A stretch of 64,000 nt of DNA from Nonomuraea zeae (GCF_005889725.1 NZ_VCKX01000016.1:24861-88860); one strand, 5' to 3'. Shown: positions 49,188 through 58,685, numbered from the stretch's first letter. The notes: generated by a model from the letters alone, not told the origin. Numbers and translations are program-made.

Positions 49188-50681
49188 TCAGCCGGGTTCC
49201 AGCTGAGGGCGCCGGAACCGCCAGGGCACCGCCGGCCACCGAGCGTGGAGCGCCGCCAGGGCACGCTCGAGCGCGTGCTCCGGGGACACGCCGGTGTCGA
49301 TCTCGACGGCGTCGCCCCAGGGCGCCGCCGTCGCCGCGATGGCGGCGCCGATCGCCCGGTCGGCGTCGGACATCCCGCCTTCGCGACGGGCCAGCCGCTC
49401 CGCGATCAGCTGCGGCGGAGCGGTGCAGTGCAGGGCCACGAGGTCGCTGGAGGTGCGCCTGCCCACCTCTTTGGCGGCCTCCCGCTGCCCGGCAGCACGC
49501 CAGGATGCGTCGAGGACGACCGGCTCGCCGTGCTGCAGCATGGTCTCCGCCCGGGACAGCAGCTCGCGGTACGTGCGCTCGGTCCACTCCTGGCTGTAGA
49601 TGCCTTCGCCGAAGGGGGCCGGAGCGGGCTGTTCCGGCGCGATCCCGGCGAGCTCCTTGCGTACGCGGTCGCTGCTCAGCAGAACGTAGCCGAGCCGGTC
49701 GGCGATCGCCGCGGCGACGGTGGTCTTGCCGGTGCCCGGAGCTCCACCGACGAGGACCAGGGTCACCGCGCCGGCCCGCAGATGGCGCAGCGCCTGCTCC
49801 GTCAGCTCGCGAGCCTCCCACGCCGCGCCGGGATCCCCCTGCCGGTGCCGCAGACCGGCGACCTTGGCACGGACGAAGGCCCGGTAGGCGACATAGTGAT
49901 GCCACAGCGAGGGCGGTGCGGGATCACCGGAGAACTCGGTGTACCAGTGCAGGAACAGCTCGGCCAGCCGGGGAGCCCCCAGCCGCTCCAGGTCCATGGA
50001 CAGGAAGGCGGCGTCGTCCAGACCGTCGACGAAGCGCAGCCGTTCGTCGAACTCCAGGCAGTCCAGGATCCGTGGCCCGTCGTCCAGGCAGAAGATGTCG
50101 TCCGCCAGCAGATCTCCGTGACCGTCCACGATGCGCCCCTCGCCGACCCGGGTGGCGAACAGGCGCTCACGACCGTCAAGGAAGCGCAGAACGAGCCGCT
50201 CGATCTCCTGGATGGCCTGCGGGTCGAAAACCGGGTCAGCCAGCTCCCGGGCCTGCTCGAAGCTCTCCGTCCAACGGCCCCGCAACGACTGCGCCTCCCC
50301 CTGCCGGTCGATCCGCGGGCTGCGGCGGGCCCGGCCGTGCAGACTCGCGATCATCCGGGCGACCTGGCGCAGCTCCGCCTCCACGGGCACGCCGGAGCTG
50401 ATCATCGTGGCGAGACGGCGCTCCTCGGGCATCCGCCGCATCACCACGAGGTGCTCGCACGGCTGCCCGTCGGGGCCGAGCACGTCGGCCACACCCTCGT
50501 AGACATCGGGTGCCAGCCTCCGGTTGAGCCTGACCTCCTCATGGCAGACGGCCCGCCGAGCCTCACGAGTGGTGAAGTCCAGGAAGCCGAGATCCACCGG
50601 CTTCCTCAGCTTGACCGCCCGGTCGCCGAGAAGGATCACCACCGCGGAATGCGTCTCCTTGATCTGTGCCCATGGTCCCAT
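49188..50681 (-). CDS. APH-like kinase domain fused to P-loop ATPase (Rv2004c-like)
   Basis: ATG 50681 gives 497 residues; further upstream starts add low-complexity sequence. The N-terminal APH-like part (AVKLRKPVDLGFLDFTTREA) has a Brenner-type loop VDGHGDLLADDIF and DCLEFDERLRFVD. The C-terminal AAA_33-type domain starts at about residue 305 with Walker A GGAPGTGKTT and continues with VLLSSDRVRKELAG and VVLDASWRAAGQRE. Rv2004c has the same fusion and is DosR-regulated. The substrate is unknown. The gene follows the WS/DGAT gene by 145 bp. Confidence 0.88.
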   Translation of the reverse strand: MGPWAQIKETHSAVVILLGDRAVKLRKPVDLGFLDFTTREARRAVCHEEVRLNRRLAPDVYEGVADVLGPDGQPCEHLVVMRRMPEERRLATMISSGVPVEAELRQVARMIASLHGRARRSPRIDRQGEAQSLRGRWTESFEQARELADPVFDPQAIQEIERLVLRFLDGRERLFATRVGEGRIVDGHGDLLADDIFCLDDGPRILDCLEFDERLRFVDGLDDAAFLSMDLERLGAPRLAELFLHWYTEFSGDPAPPSLWHHYVAYRAFVRAKVAGLRHRQGDPGAAWEARELTEQALRHLRAGAVTLVLVGGAPGTGKTTVAAAIADRLGYVLLSSDRVRKELAGIAPEQPAPAPFGEGIYSQEWTERTYRELLSRAETMLQHGEPVVLDASWRAAGQREAAKEVGRRTSSDLVALHCTAPPQLIAERLARREGGMSDADRAIGAAIAATAAPWGDAVEIDTGVSPEHALERALAALHARWPAVPWRFRRPQLEPG

Positions 50682-50826
50682 CGATGACGCCCCCCGCCCT
50701 CTGCCGCCCACCTGTCCATGGCTTGATTCGACGGACGAGCCTGGTCTTGCGCTCTGCTCTCCCAAACGCCCCATACCTGCATTTCCCCAGGTTGATGCGG
50801 TTGACTCCCTCAAGGGCACAGCGAGG

Positions 50827-52212
50827 TCAGGGCTCCGGGCTCAGCTCGTCCAGCGCCTCGCGCAGGAAGCCGGGGAAGGCCCACACGTCGGCGACCAGCC
50901 TCCTGCAGGCGGTGATCCCGATGTCGAGGCGGCCGTGGTAGGAGAAGGCCGTGATGTTCAGGGCGCCGCTCACGTCGGTGACCACGGACACCGGGTGGTA
51001 CGCCAGCAGCTTGACTCCCGCGATCGTCAGCGGGTACTGCGGGCCAGGAACGTTCGAGATGATCACATTGATGGGCGGCGCCGTCCTGCCCACCAGCTCG
51101 AATGCGGCGCGGTCGGCCAGGCCGTTCAGCGCGGCGGGCAGGCTCTGGCTCAGCTCCTGCAGCCAGGACGCCGGTGTCAGGGCGAAGCGTTGCTTGATCT
51201 GCCGCATGGCCTCGCTCACGAGCAGCAGGCGCCGGCGGGCATCCGGTACGTGCGTGGGCAGCTGAGTGATCATGATGGTGACCTGGTTGCCCTCGCCCGT
51301 GCCCGAACGCCCGCGCACGGAGAACGGCACGCCCGCGACCAGCGGAACGTCCGGCAACCCCGCGTGCTCGACCAGCCAGCGGCGCAGCGCGGAGGCCGCC
51401 AGCGCCATCACGACGTCGTTCACCGTGACGCCGAAGGCGTTCTTGACCCGCTTGATCTTCTCCAGCGGCAGCTCGGCGAAGGCGTAGCGGCGATGGGACG
51501 AGACCGGGCCGCTCAACGGGGTGCGCGGAGCCGCGAGATCCGGCAGGTCGGGCAGAGGGCCGCGCCGTACCATCCGCGACAGGCGGCCCGCGCCCGGCAG
51601 CCGCGAGACAACGGGCAGCTGGTCCAACATCGGCAGCGCCTCGTCCACGAACCTCAGCAGGTGCGCCGGATTCGCCGCGAGGTGCCAGGCGCTCCTGGTC
51701 AGCATGCGCCACAGCTCCGGAGGCGCCTCCGGCTCGCGCGCGATCACCTCAGGGGCAGGGTCCATGAGCGCGGCGAGCACCTCGGCGCCGGTCAGCCCGT
51801 CGACAGCGGCGTGATGCACCTTGGTGTAGACACCGCAGCGGCCTGCGGCCAGACCGTGGATCAGATACATCTCCCACAGCGGCCGGGTCAGGTCCAGCCG
51901 CCGCTCGTGCAGGCGGGCCACCTGCTCGGCCAGCTGCACGTCGTTCCCTGGCGACGGCAGGGCCAGCTCCTGGAGGTGATAGTCCAGGTCGATCTCGTCG
52001 TCGTCGGCCCAGTACGGGTGGTCCAGGCCGAAGGGCACGCGGACCAGTCGCTGCCGCAGCTGCGGCACTCCGGGCATGCGGGCCGCCAGCCTGTCCAGGA
52101 TCTTCTTCCTGGACAGGCCCGCCTCAAGGACGGCGAGCCCTCCGACGTTCGCGATGTTGGTGGCGGTCTCGAAGTTGAGGAACTGCGCGTCCAACGCACT
52201 GAGCTGCCGCAT
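50827..52212 (-). CDS. Wax ester synthase/diacylglycerol acyltransferase (WS/DGAT, Tgs-like)
   Basis: The product is 461 residues from ATG 52212. The catalytic HHxxxDG motif is HHAAVDG (133-139), preceded by PLWEMYLIHGL; NVIISNVPGPQYPLTIAGVK is the conserved C-terminal block. These enzymes make triacylglycerols or wax esters from acyl-CoA. Tgs1 (Rv3130c) is the main DosR-induced member and fills lipid stores during dormancy. It leads the leftward operon. A weak DosR-like site (52271-52284) lies 59 bp upstream. Confidence 0.94.
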   Translation of the reverse strand: MRQLSALDAQFLNFETATNIANVGGLAVLEAGLSRKKILDRLAARMPGVPQLRQRLVRVPFGLDHPYWADDDEIDLDYHLQELALPSPGNDVQLAEQVARLHERRLDLTRPLWEMYLIHGLAAGRCGVYTKVHHAAVDGLTGAEVLAALMDPAPEVIAREPEAPPELWRMLTRSAWHLAANPAHLLRFVDEALPMLDQLPVVSRLPGAGRLSRMVRRGPLPDLPDLAAPRTPLSGPVSSHRRYAFAELPLEKIKRVKNAFGVTVNDVVMALAASALRRWLVEHAGLPDVPLVAGVPFSVRGRSGTGEGNQVTIMITQLPTHVPDARRRLLLVSEAMRQIKQRFALTPASWLQELSQSLPAALNGLADRAAFELVGRTAPPINVIISNVPGPQYPLTIAGVKLLAYHPVSVVTDVSGALNITAFSYHGRLDIGITACRRLVADVWAFPGFLREALDELSPEP

Positions 52213-52270
52213 GTTCCCAGGATCGCTGCCACGCGGCCACGGTGGTCAGAGCGGATCTGCCCTTACAAAG

Positions 52271-52284
52271 AGGACTTTGGACGG
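52271..52284. promoter_or_regulatory. Weak DosR-like half-site upstream of WS/DGAT
   Basis: AGGACTTTGGACGG keeps GGACTTTNG but the right half is degenerate. The location, 59 bp from the WS/DGAT start, matches the better boxes. Confidence 0.35.
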
Positions 52285-52431
52285 ATTTTCCGGTTTCATC
52301 GCGAGCGCCGCTTCGGCGGCGGACCCGGGAAGAGCGGCAGCATGATCGCCTCGATCGTCACGACGCCTCATTGACGTGACCTTGCCCAAAGATGACCAGC
52401 GCCTCCGTGCGACGGTCACGGGGACGGGGTC

Positions 52432-54120
52432 ATGATGGGGACCATGGGTTCAGGCAGCCGGTTCGATGCTTTTCGTGCCCTGGCCGAGCGTCGCGGGCGT
52501 CCTGGCGCCCGGTTGCTGGATTCCCTGTCCGAGGCGGCGAGAGCCGGCCGGGGGGCCGCGGCAGCGTGGGCTCCCGAGGTCGCCCAGCGGTTCGGCCTGC
52601 CGGCGGCGGCTGGGCTCGGGCCGGCCACCTTCTACGCCGATCTGGCCGCTCCCCGCGGCCGCCGTCACGTGCGGGTCTGTACCGCGGCGGCCTGCTTCGC
52701 CGCCGAGGCGGGACGGCACGTACGCGAGGTGGAGGCGGCGCTCGGCGTCGCGGCGGATCACGTCGGCGCGGATGGGGCGGTCTCGCTGCAGAGCGTCCGG
52801 TGTCTTGGCTACTGCTATGCCGGTCCGGCCTGCCTCGACGGCGACACGCCGTGTACGGGGCCTGCGCTGGCCGGCCAGCTCACCGGCCGGGCCGAGCCGC
52901 ATGCTCCCCCGATACCGGCCGCCGACGCGACCGGCGCTCCCGTGGTGCTGGCCGGTGTCGCCGGCGGAGAGGACGCCTGGGAGGCGTGGCCGGGCATCCT
53001 GCGGACCCGCACGCCCGAGCAGGTCCTGGCCGAGGTGGCGGCCTCCGGGCTGCGCGGGCGCGGCGGAGCCGGGTTTCCGGTGGCCGCGAAGTGGGCGGCC
53101 GCGGGAGGCTCCCCCGACACGGTGGTGGTGGCCAACGGCGATGAGGGCGATCCGGGCTCGTACGCCGACCGGCTGCTGATGGAGGCTGATCCGGATCGGG
53201 TGCTGGAGGGTCTGGCGCTGGCCTGTTACGCCAGCGGGGGCCACCGTGGCGTGGTCCTGGTCCGGTCGGAATATCCGCAGGCGCTGGCCAGGATGCGGGT
53301 CGCGGTCGAGCAGGCCCGCGCCGCCGGGCATCTGGGGCGGCGGATCCACGGCACCGGCGTCGATCTCGACGTCGAGGTGGTGGCGGGCTCGGGTTCCTAT
53401 GTCGCGGGTGAGGAGACCGCCCTGGTCGCCGGGCTCGAAGGCGGCCGCGGCTGTGCCCGGCCGCGTCCGCCGTTCCCGACGCGGCAGGGCCTGTGGGATG
53501 CCCCGACCGTGGTGAACAACGTCGAGACGTTGGCCGCGGTCCCGTGGATCGTCGAGCGGGGCGGGGACGCCTACGCCGCGCGCGGCACGTCCTCGGAGAC
53601 CGGCACGAAGCTGGTCTGCCTGTCCGAGCGGTTCGCCCGGCCCGGCTGCTACGAGGTCGAGCTCGGCACGCCCGTGCGCAGGATCGTCGACGAGCTGGGC
53701 GGTGGCCTGCGCGAGGGCTCGGATCTGTCCGTCGTGCAGGTCGGCGGGCCTCTGGGCGGCTTCCTGCCGGCCGGCGAGCTCGACGTGCCCCTGTCGGAGG
53801 CGGACCTGGCCGCTCGCGGCGCGGCGCTCGGACATGCCGGCCTCGTCGCCTTCGACCAGCGGATCGAGCCGGAAGAGGTGCTGCGGCACGTGTGGGAGTT
53901 CGCCGCCGCGGAGAGCTGCGGGGCCTGCTCCCCCTGCCGGGTCGGGTCCCGCCGGGGCCTGGAGATCATCCAGGACGGTACGCAGGCCCGCGAGGAGTAC
54001 GCGCGGCTGCTCCGGGTCATGAGCGAGGCCAGCCTGTGCGCTTTCGGGCGGCGCGTACCGGCGGCGGTACGCAGCCTCGCGCGTGCCTACGGCGACCGGC
54101 TCGCGGGGTGGGACAGATGA
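52432..54120 (+). CDS. NAD-dependent formate dehydrogenase beta subunit, NuoE-NuoF fusion
   Basis: The product is 562 residues from ATG 52432 (ATG 52435 and 52444 are close alternatives). The N-terminal ~160 residues are NuoE/thioredoxin-like with cysteines for a [2Fe-2S] cluster (CTAAACF...CLGYCYAGPAC). The NuoF part has GLRGRGGAGFPVAAKW (NADH/FMN), ANGDEGDPGSYADR, GSGSYVAGEETAL, and the [4Fe-4S] motif ESCGACSPCRVG with a later Cys in SLCAFG. This is the NADH-reacting module of a soluble formate dehydrogenase. It overlaps the alpha-subunit gene by ATGA. Confidence 0.92.
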   Translation: MMGTMGSGSRFDAFRALAERRGRPGARLLDSLSEAARAGRGAAAAWAPEVAQRFGLPAAAGLGPATFYADLAAPRGRRHVRVCTAAACFAAEAGRHVREVEAALGVAADHVGADGAVSLQSVRCLGYCYAGPACLDGDTPCTGPALAGQLTGRAEPHAPPIPAADATGAPVVLAGVAGGEDAWEAWPGILRTRTPEQVLAEVAASGLRGRGGAGFPVAAKWAAAGGSPDTVVVANGDEGDPGSYADRLLMEADPDRVLEGLALACYASGGHRGVVLVRSEYPQALARMRVAVEQARAAGHLGRRIHGTGVDLDVEVVAGSGSYVAGEETALVAGLEGGRGCARPRPPFPTRQGLWDAPTVVNNVETLAAVPWIVERGGDAYAARGTSSETGTKLVCLSERFARPGCYEVELGTPVRRIVDELGGGLREGSDLSVVQVGGPLGGFLPAGELDVPLSEADLAARGAALGHAGLVAFDQRIEPEEVLRHVWEFAAAESCGACSPCRVGSRRGLEIIQDGTQAREEYARLLRVMSEASLCAFGRRVPAAVRSLARAYGDRLAGWDR

Positions 54121-56924
54121 GGGTCCGGGTGGACGGGGTGACCGTCCACGTGGCGGAGAACGCATCGGTGCTCGACGCGGTGCGCGCGGCCGGCGGCGAG
54201 TTGCCCACCCTGTGCGACGACGACCGTCTGACTCCGGCCGGCTCGTGCCGTACCTGCCTGGTGAGATCCGGCGGAAAGGTGGTGGCCGCGTGCGTGACTC
54301 CGGCCACCGGCGACGCCCTGATCGAGGTCGCGGCCGAGGACCTGCGGACGTTGCGCCGCGAGTCGGTCGAGCTGATCGTCTCCGCGCTGCCGTCCTACGC
54401 TCTTGAGGGTGGCGCCGGCGACAGCGAGCTGGCCCAGGTCTGCCGCTCGCTGGAGATAGCCCCGCAGGCGGCCCGGGGGCCCGGCGGCCGGGGACGTGAC
54501 GACAGTCATCCTTACGTCCACCTCGACCGCGACCTGTGCATCGCGTGCGGCCGGTGCGTGCGGATGTGCGCCGAGGTGCAGGGCACCTTCGCCCTCACCC
54601 TGGCCGGGCGGGGGTCCGGCACGGTGGTCGCGCCCGGCACGGGAGGGACATGGGCGGAGTCCGACTGCGTCTCCTGCGGCGGCTGCGTCGACTCCTGTCC
54701 CACCGGCGCGCTCACCGAGCCCGGCCTGCCCCGCGGTGACACGGCGCCGCAAGCGAAACGTACCCGCACCACGTGCGGCTACTGCGGGGTGGGCTGCTCG
54801 CTGGACGTGCTCACGGCCGACGGCGACGTGATCGCGGTGCTGCCCGGCCACGACGGCCCGGTCAACCGCGGGCACGCGTGCGTCAAGGGCCGGTTCGCCC
54901 ACGGCTTCCTCCGCTCGCCCGAGCGTCTCACCCAGCCGCTGGTGCGCCGCGCCGGCCGGCTGGAGCCGGTGAGCTGGCGCGAGGCTCTCGATCACGCCGC
55001 CAGAGGGCTGCGGGCCGCGGTCGCCGCGGGCGGCCCCGACGCGGTGGCCGCGATCTCCTCGGCCCGGGCGACCAACGAGGAGAACTACCTGCTCCAGAAG
55101 TTCATGCGGGTGGTGATCGGCACCAACAGCGTCGACAACTGCTCCAGGCTGTGCCATGCTCCGTCGGCCGCCGGGCTGACCCAGACGTTCGGCCTGTCCG
55201 GCGGCACCGACAGCTTCGACGACGTGGAGCGCGCGGATTGCCTGCTGCTGGTGGGCGCCAACCCGGCCGAGGCGCACCCGGTGGTCGGCGCCCGCCTGCT
55301 CCAGCGGGTCCTGCGCGGGGCCCGGCTCGTCGTGGCGGACCCTCGCTCGGTCGGCCTGGCCCGCTACGCCGACGTTCACCTGCGGCCCCGGCCCGGCACC
55401 AACGTCGCGCTCTTCCACGGGCTGGCCCACGTGCTGCTCGCCGAGGGGCTGATCGATGAGGAGTTCCTGCGCCGCCGGGCGGCGGGCCTGCCCGAGCTCA
55501 CCGCCCTGCTGGCGGACTACTCCCCTGAGCGGGCCGCCGCGATCACCGGTGTCCCCGCAGGCGACCTGGTCGCGGCCGCCCGCCTCTTCGGCCGGGCGGA
55601 GAAGCCGGCGATCGTGTACGGGCTGGGCGTGACCGAGCACCTGCACGGCACCGACGGGGTGCGCACGCTGTCCAACCTCGCGATCCTGCGCGGAGCGGTC
55701 GGAACCGGCCGCGGCTTCGGCGTGAACCCGCTGCGCGGCCAGAACAACGTCCAAGGCGCTTCCGACATGGGGGCGCTGCCGGACCTCCTGCCCGGCTACG
55801 GGAAGGTGACCGACCCCGCCGCCCGGTCCCGGGCGGAGCAGGTGTGGGGTACGCCGGTCCCGCCGCGGCCCGGGCTCCGCATCCCGGAGATGTTCGCCGC
55901 CGCGCGCTCGGGAGAGCTGCGCGCGCTGTGGATCGTCGGAGAGGACGTGTGCGCCACCGATCCGGACAGTACGCACGTCATCGAGGCACTCGACGCCTGT
56001 CCGCTCGTCGTCTGCAACGAGCTGTTCCTGTCCGAGACCGCCCGCAGGGCCGACGTCGTGTTCCCGGTCGCGTCCTGGCTGGAGAAGGAGGGCACTTTCG
56101 TCAACTTCGACCGCCGCTTCCAAAGGGTGCGAGCCGCCCTCGGACCGGCGGGAGCGGCCCGCACCGATTTCGAGGTCATCCACGCGCTCGCCGCGGCGCT
56201 CGGCTCCGGCCTGGGGTGTCCCACGCCGGCAGAGGCTCTGGCCGAGTGCGCTCGGCTGGTTCCCGCCTTCGCGGGGCTGTCCCATGAACGACTCGACCGC
56301 GAAGGCGCCGTCCCCTGGCCGTGCCCGGACCCCGCCCGGCCAGGTGAGGCCGCGCTCTACCGGGACCGGTTCGCGACTCCCGACGGGCTGGCCCAGCTCA
56401 GCGCCGCGCCCTATCTGCCGCCGGGCGAGCAGCCTGACGACCGGTACCCTCTGGTGCTGGTCACCGGACGGCGCTGGGCGCATTACAACTCGGGCGGAAT
56501 GACCCGGCGCACGGACAATCTCCGGCTCGACTCCGTGGACCGGCTCGACCTCCATCCCGCCGACGCCGCGCGGTACGGCCTGCGCGATGGCGACCGGGTC
56601 GAGGTGGAGAGCCGCCACGGCCGGGCCTGCCTGGTCGCCCGCGTCAGCGACGACATGTCACCGGGTCAGGTCTTCTGCGCCTTCCACTTCCCGGCCAGCG
56701 GCGTCAACACCCTGACCTCCGACCGGGCCGACACCGTGACATCGTGCCCCGAATACAAGGTCACCGCTGTACGGCTGGCCACGCCGAGCGAGCCTGCCGG
56801 TCCGGACGGCCGGATCCGGCCCCCGCCCGAGGCGCGGGATCATTCGCCGGCTGGATCGGCCGGCTCCACGGCCGGTGCGATCTGCAGTGGTGCCGCGGCC
56901 CCGCCGCCGATCTCGCGCCCCTGA
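54117..56924 (+). CDS. Molybdenum/tungsten formate dehydrogenase alpha subunit
   Basis: The product is 935 residues from ATG 54117. In order it has a [2Fe-2S] ferredoxin-like domain (LCDDDRLTPAGSCRTCLV), a two-cluster ferredoxin part (CIACGRCVRMC; CVSCGGCVDSC), a further [4Fe-4S] motif (CGYCGVGCSLDV), and the molybdopterin domains. Cys346-His347 in SRLCHAPSAAGL is the metal-ligating Cys plus catalytic His of Cys-type FDHs. With the NuoEF fusion it would oxidise formate from PflB to CO2 and pass electrons to NAD+. The last ~40 residues are Pro/Ala-rich. Its 3' end overlaps the convergent gene by 85 bp. Confidence 0.93.
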   Translation: MRVRVDGVTVHVAENASVLDAVRAAGGELPTLCDDDRLTPAGSCRTCLVRSGGKVVAACVTPATGDALIEVAAEDLRTLRRESVELIVSALPSYALEGGAGDSELAQVCRSLEIAPQAARGPGGRGRDDSHPYVHLDRDLCIACGRCVRMCAEVQGTFALTLAGRGSGTVVAPGTGGTWAESDCVSCGGCVDSCPTGALTEPGLPRGDTAPQAKRTRTTCGYCGVGCSLDVLTADGDVIAVLPGHDGPVNRGHACVKGRFAHGFLRSPERLTQPLVRRAGRLEPVSWREALDHAARGLRAAVAAGGPDAVAAISSARATNEENYLLQKFMRVVIGTNSVDNCSRLCHAPSAAGLTQTFGLSGGTDSFDDVERADCLLLVGANPAEAHPVVGARLLQRVLRGARLVVADPRSVGLARYADVHLRPRPGTNVALFHGLAHVLLAEGLIDEEFLRRRAAGLPELTALLADYSPERAAAITGVPAGDLVAAARLFGRAEKPAIVYGLGVTEHLHGTDGVRTLSNLAILRGAVGTGRGFGVNPLRGQNNVQGASDMGALPDLLPGYGKVTDPAARSRAEQVWGTPVPPRPGLRIPEMFAAARSGELRALWIVGEDVCATDPDSTHVIEALDACPLVVCNELFLSETARRADVVFPVASWLEKEGTFVNFDRRFQRVRAALGPAGAARTDFEVIHALAAALGSGLGCPTPAEALAECARLVPAFAGLSHERLDREGAVPWPCPDPARPGEAALYRDRFATPDGLAQLSAAPYLPPGEQPDDRYPLVLVTGRRWAHYNSGGMTRRTDNLRLDSVDRLDLHPADAARYGLRDGDRVEVESRHGRACLVARVSDDMSPGQVFCAFHFPASGVNTLTSDRADTVTSCPEYKVTAVRLATPSEPAGPDGRIRPPPEARDHSPAGSAGSTAGAICSGAAAPPPISRP

Positions 56925-57487
56925 CTCAGTGTGTAGTCGAGCTGCCTGGCCAGGAGCGGGAGGGTCGCCGGGGGCAGGTACGCGTCGGCGCCGGCGTCGA
57001 GCAGCCGCCGGACCGGGCCGTGGTACCGGACTCCGAGTTCGGGGTCCTCGATCTCGGTGATGACGACGCGAGCTTTCGGGAACATCGACCGGAGCGCCGT
57101 GATCAGCTGCGGGCTGCCTGGAGGTACCAGCAGCACATCGGTCGTCTCGGGAGCCGCATGCATGTCGAGCACCACGTAGTCCTCCCCGAGCTGGGTGGAC
57201 AGCGCGACCCGGGCCGCGGTCGACAGCTCCATCGCGGTGGCCACGACTGTCACACTGTCGTAGTCGATCGGGGCTTGCTCATCGGCCTCGTCCGGCGCGT
57301 CTCGATCGACGACGGCGCCCTGGACCACGGCAACGGTGCTGGAGATCGTCGCGATCGACGCGCCGTCGCGGGTGAGGACCAGGCTCTCACCGGGTTCGAG
57401 GGCGTCGATGAGCGCCACGACGTCGTCGGGAAGGCGCGTCACGTCGATCGGCTGCGTGGAGCGTGCGGCGCGTTTGCGGATCACCAT
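56840..57487 (-). CDS. Conserved hypothetical protein overlapping the FDH 3' end
   Basis: The product is 215 residues from ATG 57487 (GTG 57493 is possible); no good ribosome site is visible. LPDDVVALIDALEPGESLVL followed by ISSTVAVVQGAVVDRD, then a longer part with alternating strands (TDVLLVPPGSPQLITALRSM; PKARVVITEIEDPELGVRYH) and a Pro/Ala-rich tail. The opening resembles an antitoxin-like (Phd/YefM) strand-helix, without a toxin nearby. It overlaps FDH by 85 bp in opposite orientation. No family was recognised. Confidence 0.5.
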   Translation of the reverse strand: MVIRKRAARSTQPIDVTRLPDDVVALIDALEPGESLVLTRDGASIATISSTVAVVQGAVVDRDAPDEADEQAPIDYDSVTVVATAMELSTAARVALSTQLGEDYVVLDMHAAPETTDVLLVPPGSPQLITALRSMFPKARVVITEIEDPELGVRYHGPVRRLLDAGADAYLPPATLPLLARQLDYTLSQGREIGGGAAAPLQIAPAVEPADPAGE

Positions 57488-57806
57488 GCTGGGGACGCGC
57501 TCGCGGCTGCGAGGACACCCTGCGTCACGCGCAGCCCCGGTCGCACGGCCGACCGGCCGTCCACGGCGGCATGGCCGCCTGCCTCGAAGGTACCGCTCAA
57601 CAAGATGATCACATGAGTCCCTTCCGATGCTGTGATCTTGTTGGACGCCATCGCGCGAGCATCGGTTCTCCACGTCCGTGAAATTCACCGGGGCCAGAGC
57701 AGGCGAGAACGAGGCCAAGAGTTTCATCGCTCGTGGGTCTCTCCTGCGCGGCGGGGGGAAGGCTCAGGCGGGCAGGACCATGGAATTCTTCTGCCCGGGG
57801 GGCGGC

Positions 57807-58685
57807 ATGAGCGATGCATATGCTGGTCGGCCCATCCTGGTCGGCTACGACGACTCGCCGGGAAGCCAGCAGGCGCTGAGCTGGGCGCTCGACGAGGCGC
57901 GGCTGCGGGGGCTCCCCGTGCTGGTCTGCCACGCCCTGCACTGGCCCTACGCCCTCAGACCCGTCGCACAGGATGTGCTGGAACAGATCGAGCAAGTCGC
58001 TCTCGGCGTCGTGGAGGACGGCGTCCGCCGCGCCCGGGGGCTGGCTCCTGACGTCGATGTCCGGCCGCTGCTGGGCAGAGGGACACCCTCGGCGGTGCTC
58101 CTGGAGGCCGCCCGCGACGCGGAGATGACCGTGCTCGGGTCTCGCGGGCAAGGCGGGTTCGACGGCCTGCACGTGGGGTCGGCCGCCGTGCAGGTGCCCG
58201 CGCACAGCGTCAGGCCGGTCGTCGTCGTACGCCCTCTCGTGCCGCCGAGCGGCCAGGAGCCCCGGATCGTGGTCGGCGTCGACGGCTCACCCCCGAGCCT
58301 GGCGGCCCTCGGCTTCGCCCTGGACGAGGCCACGCTGCGCGGCGCCACCCTGACCGCCCTGTGCTGCTGGACGCCTTGCGGATCGTCGTCCTGGCAGGAC
58401 CCGCTGCCTTTCGTCGATTCGCAGGCGCTGCGCCGGGGCGCGGAAGACCGCTTCAACGAGGTCGTGTCCCAGCTGGCGAGCAAGCACCCCGGCGTGCCGG
58501 TCACGACGGCATTCGTGACCGAGCGACCTCAGCGCGCGCTCATCGACTCGGCCAAGTACGCGACGCTCCTCGTGCTCGGCAACAGGGGGAACGAGTCACC
58601 GACCTGCCTCGTGCTGGGACCCGTCACCCAGACCGCGCTGCTCGAGGCCTGGTGCCCGGTCGCGGTGACATCGTCGTCCAGCTGA
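57807..58685 (+). CDS. Tandem-domain universal stress protein
   Basis: ATG 57807 opens MSDAYAGRPILVGYDDSPGS; the product is 292 residues. Two USP domains are seen. The first has GSRGQGGFDGLHVGSAAVQV; the second, starting VVGVDGSPPSLAALGFALDE, has a degraded motif (GNRGNESPTCLVLGPVTQTA). The 319-bp region between 57488 and 57806 contains no gene; AGGACCATGGAATTC near 57776 is only a weak match to the DosR-like box and was not called. Confidence 0.9.
   Translation: MSDAYAGRPILVGYDDSPGSQQALSWALDEARLRGLPVLVCHALHWPYALRPVAQDVLEQIEQVALGVVEDGVRRARGLAPDVDVRPLLGRGTPSAVLLEAARDAEMTVLGSRGQGGFDGLHVGSAAVQVPAHSVRPVVVVRPLVPPSGQEPRIVVGVDGSPPSLAALGFALDEATLRGATLTALCCWTPCGSSSWQDPLPFVDSQALRRGAEDRFNEVVSQLASKHPGVPVTTAFVTERPQRALIDSAKYATLLVLGNRGNESPTCLVLGPVTQTALLEAWCPVAVTSSSS

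Noticed and set aside
54087..56618. 843-residue antisense frame over fdhA
   Set aside because: Shadow frame; fdhA has intact motifs in the opposite direction.
52432..57487. Hydrogenase or complex I genes, from the NuoE/NuoF similarity
   Set aside because: FdhA carries the RLCHAPS motif of formate dehydrogenases and no other Nuo subunits are present.
56840..57487. Toxin-antitoxin module
   Set aside because: The short antitoxin-like opening is not followed by a toxin gene, and the protein is much longer than such antitoxins.
57770..57800. AGGACCATGGAATTC as a DosR-like site for the USP at 57807
   Set aside because: Right half-site missing and too close to the start codon.
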